From Adiantum capillus-veneris (lineage: Eukaryota > Streptophyta > Polypodiopsida > Polypodiales > Pteridaceae), in contig CM043953.1 of the NCBI GenBank assembly GCA_014529385.2, positions 78,599,338 through 78,663,337 on the forward strand: a stretch of 64,000 nucleotides of DNA, written 5' to 3'. A program made the translations under genes and the position numbers. Shown here piece by piece: positions 12,401 through 22,110 of this stretch (positions are counted from its first letter, which is position 1; each line of letters opens with the position of its first letter). The notes under the pieces were generated by a model that was given only the letters and a program-made list of their open reading frames with translations, was not told the origin of the DNA and did not search any database.

Positions 12401-13310
12401 GAGAAGTGGTAGACCTTGAATGCAAACACCCCATGTACAAAATATCATGGTTTTAGGGTGTTTCAATGGAGCCTAGAATCTCGGAGACATGGTAGATCTT
12501 GATTCTTTCCATGTTTGAATGGCACCTATCTTGGAAAAATGATGGAGGTTACTTCTCTCCATACTTCAACGGAGCCTAGCTTTGACAAGTGGTGAACCTT
12601 TGCTTCTCTCTATGTTTGAATAGAGTTAGCTTGGACAAGTGGTGGACCTTTGCTTCTCTCTATGTTTGAATAGAGTTAGCTTGGACAAGTGGTGGACCTT
12701 GGAATGAAACCCCCGTATAAAACATATCATGGGCATTTCAAGTGGTGAGAAAGGATACCATTTAAGATATAACCTTATAGGTTGGACAAGTGGTGGACCT
12801 TAATACATAGTTCTTCTTAATATAATGACATAGAGTGTACAAGTGGTGTATCTTGAGACCAAACCACTCGTGCTACTAGGGATCCTAGCTTGGACAAGTG
12901 GTGGACCTTGGAAAAAAGTCCCCCTGTACAACATAGATGAGTTTTTTCATGTTTTAATGGAAGAGAGATTCGACAAATGGTGGAGCTTGCTTATCTCCAT
13001 GTGGATTTTAGAACTAGCTTGGACAAGTGGTGGAGCTTTTCTTTTTTACTCTTCATAATACAATGATGTATAGGTTGGTTACATGGTGAATCTTAAGGCC
13101 AAACCTCCCATCTTACTAGAGATGATAGGTTGGACAAGTGGTCAACCTTCTATCATTTCTCCATGCCTATAATTAGACAATTAGTAGAACTAGCATCTTT
13201 CTATGTTGTCTAGAGCTGAGCTTGGACAAGTAGTGGACCTTGCTACTCTCTTCCCTTGGATTATTAGTTTGAAGACTCATTATATATACTTGCTTAGATC
13301 TATATAATTA
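9440..13310 (-). repeat. Box array 2 (box on minus strand)
   Basis: Dense copies of the reverse-complemented box (TTGGACAAGTGGTGGACC) in ~350-440 bp units. Starts of the segment GGTTGGACAAGTGGTGGACC followed by TTGAATGTAAA fall near 9,493, 9,930, 10,284, 11,122, 11,478 and 11,918. The 9,930/11,122 and 10,284/11,478 pairs give a ~1.19-kb higher-order period. All short open frames inside are by-products of the repeat. Positions 9,074-9,440 hold no gene. Confidence 0.85.
13160..13310 (+). repeat. Array-boundary module, copy B
   Basis: Same ordered sequence as at 7,300-7,460, including GACAATTAGTAGA, ATGTTGTCTAGAGCTGAG and CTTAGATCTAT. Upstream similarity to the 7.0-7.3 kb region extends to about 12,890, so the whole array edge is shared. 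It precedes the 3' end of the second FCP1-like gene. Confidence 0.7.
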
Positions 13311-14004
13311 CTCATTAGTTAGGTTACAAGTGGGTATGTAATTTGTTGGCCTCAAGGGACTTTGAATATTGAATAGTAAGACCAAGTGCTGGTTTGAAGA
13401 TCTTTTGCTTATCTAAACTAGACTCTAACTCAATAATAAGTTTCATAAGTTCCACGAATTGTCCTATCTAGGCTCCAAAAGAGTCTTAATTGGTTTGTGC
13501 TAGATTATAACTTCCTTGATGGGGTAGAATCCTAGAAAAATGAGGCACTATAAGTTTTACCTTAGCTCAAATGGATTTTTCACTTAAACTCGACTGCAAT
13601 TTGGCTATCTAGTCTTTGTCTCGATGGAGTTTAACACTAGATACATAGTAGTGATATTTAAGCTTCATGTCTCTTCACTTGATCGAGATATGAGACCATA
13701 CTTTCAAGGTCACCACTTGTCTTACCTAAAGACCAATGTGAGACATGGGAGCAAGAAAGCCATCCGATATTGTTTTAAGGACTATTACATAGGCAATCAA
13801 TAACTTAAGTAAAGAAAAAAAACTTGGATCTTTCACAATTAATAACTTAAGTAAAGCCAAAAAGACTTGGATCTTTGACAGTTTTTTTCAAACTAAAAAA
13901 GCACAATCTCATGCTAACAAAACTATAAATCACAATTGAAAGGTTTGAACAAGAAAAAGATCAACAATCTTAATAAGAAGGATACTTTTCATTTCATTTG
14001 ATGA
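13311..14004. other. Gene-free spacer
   Basis: AT-rich unique-looking sequence with one short imperfect duplication (AATAACTTAAGTAAAG near 13,800 and 13,842). No coding or RNA gene is seen. It is probably 3' flank of the minus-strand FCP1-like gene. Confidence 0.5.
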
Positions 14005-15421
14005 TTACAAACTAAAATAAAGTCTCTCAAGAAATTGATAAACAAAAAATGTAGTGACTGCTTCATTATTTTGAGCAAAAATATCAAAATCTCTATTGAT
14101 TGAGCTCCATCTAGTAGTATCCTTTGTAAGATCCTGCAAGAAGGAATAAAAAGAAAGATTTGTTAGATACCATGCACATGAGTGTTCAAGCATGTGTATC
14201 AAGAATATATGACATGTCACTAGTACCTTAGGGTTGCTTTCTATCCAGCCTTAGAGATTGTTCTCAGCTTTCACCTTATTTATATAAGCCTTTGCTGTGG
14301 TTGCCTCAAACTCCTTTTGTGTTACAACCCAATTGCCTAGCTAAAGTGGTCAATTGTGACGCCTTCATGCTTTCAATGGGTGTACGCTCCTTGCCAGTTC
14401 TCTTGTATTTGGGCTCTTCTCATTTCATTGCGGTGGCTTGTGTCACTTGCATCTTCAATGATAGTTTCATCTCTGTCACCTTTTGCAGGTGGTATTCTTC
14501 TTTGTAAAGAACACCTTAGCTGACCAAACATCATTTTTCTGCTTCCAATACTCCATGATTTGTTTGTATTCACTATCATTTGTCACTATAGGTTGTCCAT
14601 AACGATTAGAAGCAATTAAATCACGCACATCCCTTCTCTCATCAAGCTGAATCAAGTATGGCAGTAGCTCCTCCAAGAGCATATTGTCAACCATCTTCTC
14701 AGCATCAAATTGTGGTGGAAAAATGCAATTGTTTGCTAGTGAAATACATCCCTTGTAAGGAGAGTCATCAATAAGCACTGTTCTTTGTGGATCACATTCA
14801 AACCCCATGGCAATTTTGGCTAGAGGCTTGAACATTGCCTCAACGTTTGGATTGTCGGGTCTAAACAATTTTTGAGTTTGAGCGGTGTAGCAAACATCTT
14901 GCGACCAAATTGCAAAGAAAGGCAATGTATCCTCAGCTAAGTTGTTTAGTGCTGCAAGGATTTGATACACATTATTCCTAGTAGCTGTCGACCAATTGCA
15001 ACATTAAACCTTTGTAAAATAGTCTTCAAGAATTGGATGCAACCTGGCCTGAGTATAATATATCTTTTTGAATCCATTTGCACTGAGTTGTTGGTGTGAG
15101 GATGGTTGAGGGGAACGTTTCAACAATAGACCATTTAAATCCAATATAATTGTAAGCATGGATTTCTCAACATCTACGTACATGACGTAGTACCAATTGG
15201 CAATAGCTCGTGAGTGGACTTTTCAGTCTCTTTTGATGTATGTTGCATTTTTGAAGCATCGATTTCTTGGTTCTCATTATTGGAAGCTTGCTCAAGTTGC
15301 ACAACACTAGACTCTAGTATAGAAATATCATCCATCTTGGGCACTTTAGAAACCATAGAATCTATGGATTCTATAGTTGTTGACTGAACCATAGGAGCGT
15401 TATCCATCCCAGTTTGTGAAT
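14005..15421 (-). pseudogene. FCP1-like HAD-family protein B, broken
   Basis: The minus strand shows a two-exon gene. Exon 1 follows an acceptor (TTTCTTAG) at 15,422, with a plausible ATG at 15,405-15,407. It carries a Ser/Thr-rich leader, then after a frame change near 15,174 IILDLNGLLLKR (motif I, second Asp replaced by Asn), WSTATRNN (motif II), MFKPLAKI (motif III Lys) and TVLIDDSPYKG (motif IV). A TAA lies in frame at 15,004-15,006, between motifs I and II. After NRYGQPIV the frame changes again, and a basic, Lys/Thr-rich tail continues to a donor (AAG/GTACTA) at 14,226. A 93-bp intron leads to the last exon, 14,133-14,005 (DLTKDTTRWSSINRDFDIF). The DLNGLL form of motif I is shared with a known plant HAD family. 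At least one stop and two to three frameshifts argue for a pseudogene unless the assembly is poor here. Confidence 0.7.
14134..14226 (-). other. Predicted intron in FCP1-like gene B
   Basis: Donor AAG/GTACTAGT at 14,226 and acceptor TTCTTGCAG at 14,134. Removing it joins NPK to DLTKD in phase 0. Inferred from reading-frame continuity only. Confidence 0.45.
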
Positions 15422-15422
15422 C

Positions 15423-16062
15423 TAAGAAAACACACACACAAATGGTATCTCAAAACCACTAGAATTTTATTCACCATATTTATATGTAGAACTCCTAGTA
15501 AGAAATTTATTTAGGTAAAGTCGTTGTTAGAATCTTGCAACCATTTTCAGCATTCGTACACCAAACACCACTTGTCTAAAATACAATCTACTAACTCAAC
15601 ATTTTCCATCCTACACTTTATTAAAGATGAGTACTTAAAGTGAAAACTAAAAGCCACCCTTGTTGAGGAAACATGGATACAAGGTCCACCAAATGTCCAA
15701 CCTAGACTACAAGAAAATAATTAGAGATTTGGCTTAGATTTGGATTCAAAGGCCACCACTTATTCAAGTAAGATAACTCCACTTGTTTAAGACAGTAATG
15801 TTTGAAGCCCCACCACTTGTCCAACCTAGACATTGATTAAATTTTGGTAAGATTTATCACAAATCTAGAGTAGAATCAAGATTCTATGGCCAAGGTAGTC
15901 AAATATGTTAGACAACACACAAAGCATAAGAGCACTCTAGATTCTCGTTGAGCATTAAACTAAACAATAATCAAATGTTATATTCACTTGAGATTTCATC
16001 CATGAAAAATGAAAATGATGCATGTACTTGAGATTTCCATCCATGTACAATACTTTACAATG
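15423..16062. other. Spacer with scattered degenerate boxes
   Basis: No gene. Degenerate box copies occur near 15,690, 15,750 and 15,808 (CCACCACTTGTCCAACCTAG) in the same orientation as the right-hand arrays. Most likely it holds the promoter or upstream exon of FCP1-like B and the 3' flank of the SET gene. Confidence 0.5.
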
Positions 16063-16618
16063 TCAAGTAAAGTTATAGTCAGCAAACAACTCTTCTCCTG
16101 CTTCAACTTGACAAATAGTCTCAATGCATACATGGCCATATTCTTCTGACTTGATGTGTGAAGAGGTGCATTTATGCCAAGGTGGCAAAATTGGATCAAT
16201 GTATAGCGTACGTTGGGACAGACATTTGTACTGTGAGAACTATTTATATAGCCCGACACGTTTCCTTCTTCTACACAACCAATAATGTATGATTGATCTT
16301 CCTCTTCTTCTATGTTTGGATCCTCTAGAAGAGAATATTTATAAGCTCTTGGAAATATTTTGCATATCTTTTTCCAGTCTTGAAATCTATACTTATGCCC
16401 TCCATAGTTTAGAATAGTCAAACCACTTTCCAGGGTAGTATGCACAAATAGCCCATAACCAGCTCCTTCAATACATGAAAGTCGCACTTCAAAATCCACA
16501 CCGTTAATATGGAAAATTACATCTTTGGGAATAGGAAAAGTTGGTGTCCCAAAAGGATCTTCATGCCAATCATAGTGTGAAATACATCTAGATTTTATAT
16601 CACTTAACTCCTTTGTGT
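16063..16618 (-). pseudogene. SET-domain protein, frameshifted near its C-terminus
   Basis: The exon starts after an acceptor (TTCTTTTTGCAG) at 16,619 and reads a SET fold. GAGYGLFVHTTLESGLTILN gives the N-terminal SET strand with the SAM-contacting GxG-type turn; then come YIIGCVEEGNVSGYIN, CPNVRY and MAMYALR. The final motif GEELFADYNF, with the SET tyrosine, lies in the next frame and ends at a TGA at 16,063. A single missing base around 16,118-16,122 therefore splits the domain. The usual NHSC motif is altered (INSSHSTN). SET proteins usually methylate histone or other lysines using SAM. Only one exon (~185 residues) is visible and no pre-SET region was found. It shares strand with the FCP1-like and ParB-like genes. 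The frameshift may be real decay or a consensus error. Confidence 0.7.
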
Positions 16619-16799
16619 CTGCAAAAAGAAGAAAATATTGCATTCATAAAATAATGACAATATCAAAGAAAGATATCATTATTTTATAGTCCAATAGGTC
16701 CATTGTATGGAAGACTTAGAGTGCCTCTTACATGGTGCCTCCAAGGTTTCCAAAAAATAAAATCATTGGAAAAAAAAGGCCACTGTGTCTCCAATCTAT

Positions 16800-18680
16800 T
16801 GCCCATTTGAAGCATAGAGAGAACCAAGGTCCACCACTTGTCCAAGCTAGACATGGAGCATTGACACAAGATCCAACACTTATCCAAGAACCCTATAGTA
16901 TATGTGGTAACATGGGATGCATTGATGCAACAAAAGTAGTCTAGCCTCCTCATCCATCTCTTTTTTCTTGTAGCCTAGAGGGATTAGTTTCAAGGTCTAT
17001 CACTAGTCAAAAACTACACATAGAACATTGATACAAGGTTCCACCACATGTGAAACCTATCATCTCTAGTAGCATGGATGGTTTGATATCAAGGTTTCTC
17101 ATCGGTGTCCTACCTATACTCTATTGTAGCATATAGATTCTGGTTTGGTGGTACTACACTTGTCCAAACTTGGCTTGTTGTTGATATCTGGAGGTAATCA
17201 AGGGTCCTCCACTTGTCCAAGTTAGGCATATAAAACAATTGCAAGGTCCACCATGTGTACAACATATGATTGATTATAGCATGCATGGTCTTATTTCATG
17301 GGCAACCATCTTCTCTCCAACATGTGTCCAACCTCGGCTCCATTGAGCATGGAGAGAAGCAAGGTCCACCACTTATCAAAGCTATTATTTTCTCCCAGTG
17401 CTTTCAAACCCATAATACGTTGTACATGGGGGGGGGGATTCTTGTTTCAAGGTCCACCCCTTGGCTAAGATTGGATCCATTGAAACATAAAGAGAAGCAA
17501 GCTCTACCATTTGTCCAAGCTAGGAGCCATTGAAACATGAAAACCCCATAATATGTTGTATACGAGGGGTGTTTTTCAAGGTCTACCACTTGTCTAAGCT
17601 ATGGTCCATTGGAACATGGAGAGAAGCAAAGCTCCACCACTTTTCTAAGCTAGGATCCATTGAAACATGAGAGAGAAGCAAGCTCCATTGTTTGTCTAAG
17701 CTAGGCTCCATTGGAACAAGGAGAAAACAAGCTCCACCACTTGCCTATTATTGCATAGAGATTCTGGTTTGAAGGTCCACCACTTGTCCAACCTTGCCTT
17801 CATGTATGGAGATAATCAAGAGTGCAATGCTTCTCTAAGCTAGGGACATAAAAGAGTTTCAAGGTCCACTACATATACGATCTATGATGGGTTGTAGCAT
17901 GGGAGGTTTCATTTTAAGGTTGACCACTTCTCCAGCTCCGCTTGTCCAACCTCAGATCCATTGAAGAATGGAGAATAAAGGTGTACCAACTCTCCAAAAT
18001 AGGCAGGACAATCTCTATAAAACCCATGAATTGTTAATATATGCTATGCTGTGGAGTTTTGTTTGAAGTTCCACTCCTTATCCAAGCTACAATCCATTGA
18101 AGCATGGAACTAAGTAAGATATATCTCTAGTCCAAGATAGGATCCATTGAAACATAGAGAGAATCAAGGTCCACCACTTGTCCAAGCTATGCATGGGTAA
18201 TTGATATAAGGACCACTACGTTTTCACCTATACTATGCTCTATCATGGATGGTTTCATATCCACCAATTTTCCAACCTATTTAGTAGTTGTATTATGGGG
18301 GTGTTTCAAGGTACTTCACTTGTCTGAGGTGGGTTCCATTGAACCATGGAGAGAAACTATGTCTACCACTTGTCCGAAATATGCTCCTTTTTTAAAAACA
18401 TAAAAACAAGGTCCACCACTTGTCCAAGCTAAAGTTTCTCTCCATTGAAGCATGGAGAGAAACAAGGTCTACCACCTGTCCAAAATATGCTCCATTGAAA
18501 CATAAAAGCAAGGTCCACCACTTGTCCAAGCTAATATACAAATGGGTGTTGGTTACAAGGTGTACCACACTTGTCTAAACTAGTCTTCATGCAAGGTCTA
18601 CCACATGTCCAAGCTATATGAGCTTGTTTTGAAGGTCTACCACCCTCTTGAAATTAGGATCCATGTAAGGTCCACCTTTT
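16800..18680 (+). repeat. Box array 3, dispersed and degenerate (box on plus strand)
   Basis: Box copies (AAGGTCCACCACTTGTCCAA) lie at irregular spacing with the associated segments TCCATTGAAACATGGAGAGA and GTTGTACATGGGGG. Orientation is opposite to arrays 1 and 2. Units are more diverged than in array 4. Positions 18,680-19,203 hold only a few more decayed boxes and AT-rich sequence. Confidence 0.8.
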
Positions 18681-19203
18681 GTCAAGCTATGCATTTAATG
18701 AGTACTAAAACTAAGTAAATTGCAGTACTTAAATACCTTTCCAAGCTCATTAAGATTTTGGTCTCTAAGGCCGGCCACCACCACATGTCTAATCTATGCT
18801 CTAATTGATTACTTATGCTATTTCTCTCAAAGTCCAAACATAAGCTCCCTTCTAGCAAGGTTAGTTTAAATTTAGGCTCCAGCACCTGTCTAAGCTAGGT
18901 TCAATTTATGAAGCATCACCATTTAACCATGCTACGATCTAATGTATCATATCAAGGGGGTATTGATAAAAGGTCCAAAACTTATTGAGTTCAAGCTCTT
19001 AAGTAATTAAGTCTTTGTGAGTATTAAATGTTTTAGTTTTAGTCTACAGATCCACCATTCAAAAACTCAAGTAATTTACTATTTACATTCAAACCTTGAA
19101 TGCTTGAGATAAAAAATACAAGCTCAATCAATACTATATAAAGCAAAATCTAACATTAAGAGTATCAAATCAGTAACAAGAAACACTAACATGCACAAGA
19201 AAC

Positions 19204-21868
19204 TCAAAACATACGTGTCTCCATTTCCAAAAAGTCCTCCATTGACAGAGGATGGTGTTGTTGTTGTTCTTCTTCTCTTTGTGGAGAGCACTCCTCTGTA
19301 ACAGGCACAATGTCGCCTGATTGCGAAGTGGATTGTTGAAGTCCAGCCCATTTTTCTATATCTTCATGAGACTTAACAAAGTCTAGCAGCATGGTCTCCA
19401 TGCTTTTTGCCTCCTCCACACTATCAATTAAGCAGATGACTTCTTTTTTCTGTTGTATTCCTTCTTGTGCAACCAAGGAGCCATCACCAAAAACATCAAC
19501 AAGCTTGCGGTCTTCAAAACAATATGTACGAATGTAGTGCTTGACCAAAGCTCTTTTTTTGGCCTCCAAATATTGCAAATCTGACATATCGTTATCTGCT
19601 ACTTGAAGAAGAGAACAATCAATTGGCATGGGATGTTCCTCTGATCTTCTTCTCAGGTCTTCAAATGCATTGCCTTGTCCCAAGAAGGCAATAACTGTTA
19701 GGAATTGAATTGCTCCTTTGCAAGGAGCTGATGGAAAGTGATGCAATGCACCACAACAATGGTAGCTCAGATTATCTCCCATGGCGTGAAAGGCACATTG
19801 CAATTTTGTGAAGTTAGTGAAATCCACAAATGCAAGAAAGACAAATCCAGGATCTGTTGACCCTCCAGCAATAGCCAAGATCCCATCCAAAGCATTGTTA
19901 AATGTCTCCTCACTCCACTTCAAATTGCCTCCAACGTTTTTTGTCATATCTAAAACACATAAGCCAATAGGCACTTTATTATTGAAGTGGCGCATCAAGT
20001 AGAGATTGCCTTCCATTTGTAGGCTCACCACATAGATTGACCATGGCAAATCTCTAGGCTCAGTTTTCTCCTTTTGAAGGTGAATTGCCCATTGCATGTA
20101 TTTTATTGCTCCATCTGGAAAAGCCATTTTCTTTGTTCCACGCGTCAAACTAGATCTGATCCATTCCTCGCATAGCATTAAAATTGTTTTATAAACAACA
20201 TCATTGATGTTATACATTTTGACCACCTCCTCCCAGTCTTTACATGGTGAAGACTCATTCAAATTGTTGAAGCCTTCAAGAAGTGCATCTTGAATCAATT
20301 TGTCTTGCTTCAACTGCTTGATTCGATCATACATGTCAGTTGCATCACCATCCTTTGCACTCTTTGACAGTAAAATCTTCTCATCTCTAATCTCTTCTTG
20401 AATAGTCTTTACCTCTGATTCCTCAAGGCCACAAAGATATCTAAATACAGTTGTTGGGGGTTTCTTATTCTCCTCTTCTAGATTTTCAATGATTTCTATC
20501 CAGCAATCATAAACTAAATCAGAGTAGGTGACCATGTGTGCCTGTTTAGCAATCCAACTTGCTGCTGCACTCATTCTTGCCAATCGAAGAAAACCCTGAA
20601 AAGAAATAGAGAAATAATTAAACTATTGAGCAAGATTTGTTAATTAAACACTATCAAAAAGACAAAGAAAATAACTTACATCCCATCCGGCACGAGATGC
20701 ATGTCCCTCTGCAATTCCACTTGCTGCCTTTGGTGGTCGTCCTGAGAAGATCCATTGACTCCGTAAATGTCTCAATATTTGGCTGTAAGGTTGCTTGACA
20801 TACAATGCCTGAGCCTCCTCATTTGCAATGGCAGATATAGCAGTTGCAACAAATGGAGGAGCATTCACAACAATGCGAGCCTTTCTAAATTTATACACGC
20901 TAATCAGTCTTTTCAAAGATCTCTTTGTTGTTTTGTTCATTGTGAAGCAAAACTTTTGCAGCATAGATTGAATGCTGCCCATCAAGAATCCAATAATGAT
21001 AATCTTTAATTTTTTGCTCCTCTACCTCTTCTACTGCCAAAGGAGTCCCCTTCTTTGATTTTGCATTTCGAACAGGCATCAAATATGCACATGCTGCAGG
21101 CTTGGTCGTACTCCGTGAAAATCCAAATAACACACTTTCAGCGTGTTTTTTATCCATAATACGTGCATTATAGTGATCAGGAGCAAGCCAACAATTTTGA
21201 ATAGGGATATCAAATTCCCTATATTGGAAAGGAAAATAATTTATGTACTTATTCATTCCACCTGTATCTTTTTCTTGTCCTTTCATGGCCTCAGCTTCTA
21301 AAACATCTGGATCCACAATTCTCATCTTTGACATTGAACCCTCTGTTGATGAGGATGCCAAAGATGCCTTGTCTACATCCAAAATGGAGCTAGTTCGCTT
21401 AGCTTCTACTTTCTGCACTTTTGCTTGCTTCTTTGTGGATGGTGGTCGTGAAGCTTTCACCTTTTTTCGTTGTAGTGTGGCAATGATGGAGCTTTGAAGT
21501 TGATCTGCTGTGATATTTGGATTTGATTCTGCAAACTTCCATCCTCGAGAAAACATTGTCTCTTCTTTGTTTCTAGACATGCGCTCCAATGCATATGCTC
21601 CTGGAGATAGTTGAAATTCTAGATTCATTGGAACTAGAATGTCAATGCATTCCACCTCTGGATGACTATCAACTACAGAGACAGATGCTTCCACAACTTG
21701 TCCAACATCTTCAAACAAGCTGTCATTATCCTTTTTGGCAATAAATAGATGCACCTTATGAAATTGTGCACCCTCTATACCATGTATGTCCAAATACCAT
21801 TTCCTAAGATCATTGCAAGTATAGTCAACTGAGACAGCAACCCTTGCAACCTGTTTTTTTGGAGCCAT
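19204..21868 (-). CDS. ParB-like / DNA methyltransferase-like fusion protein, copy 1
   Basis: Two exons, about 859 residues when one frameshift is discounted. Exon 1 begins at ATG 21,868 (MAPKKQ), just inside an acceptor (TTTCAG), and ends at 20,680; exon 2 runs 20,595-19,204. Residues 218-330 match the ParB/sulfiredoxin-like fold: IPIQNCWLAPDHYNAR (box I) and YWILDGQHSIYAAKVL (box II, DGQHR-like with Ser for Arg). A basic linker (residues 135-160) precedes it. The second half resembles beta-order N6/N4 DNA methyltransferases: CVLDMTKN near residue 612 sits where DPPY is expected, and KLVDVFGDGS near 762 resembles the SAM-binding motif I (DPFxGSG). The catalytic DPPY is lost, so methylation is uncertain. 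An extra T near 20,915 splits exon 1; the second copy at 48.5 kb lacks it. ParB-methylase fusions are known in bacteria and phages. The host role is unknown. Confidence 0.65.
20596..20679 (-). other. Intron of the ParB-like gene
   Basis: An 84-bp intron with donor GAT/GTAAGTTATT and acceptor TTTCTTTTCAG. It joins AGWD to GFLRLARMS in phase 0 and links the ParB-like and methyltransferase-like halves into one frame. A spliceosomal intron shows that this is a eukaryotic gene, not bacterial contamination. A further donor-like GTATGT occurs at the very end of the coding frame near 19,213. Confidence 0.7.
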
Positions 21869-21949
21869 CTTTCCTGAAACAAAAAAAAACCAAATGTTAT
21901 TTTAACATATACTTTTTTGTAATGGATTAAGTTTGTGTGAATACAAGTT

Positions 21950-22110
21950 CCACCACTTGTTCAAGCTAGATCTAAGCAAGTATACATAGTGATCATTTAA
22001 GCTAGTAAACTAAGGGAAGGGAGAAGTAAGGTCCACCACTTGTCCAAGCTTAGCTCTAGACAACATGGAGAGATTGGAGGTCTACTAATTGTCTAATATA
22101 GGCTAACTAT
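21950..22110 (-). repeat. Array-boundary module, copy C (inverted)
   Basis: The reverse complement reads GACAATTAGTAGACC, CATGTTGTCTAGAGCTAAG and CTTAGATCTAGCTTGAACAA, in the same order as at 7,300-7,460 and 13,160-13,310. Here it separates the 5' end of the ParB-like gene from the large array. Confidence 0.7.

Noticed and set aside
5834-18680. tRNA, rRNA or small structural RNA genes
   Set aside because: No cloverleaf-like or rRNA-like sequence was seen by eye. A covariance-model scan would be decisive but could not be run.
19204-21868. Bacterial or phage contamination as source of the ParB-methylase-like gene
   Set aside because: Spliceosomal introns interrupt and precede the coding frame, and the gene is bounded by the same box repeats as neighbouring eukaryotic genes.
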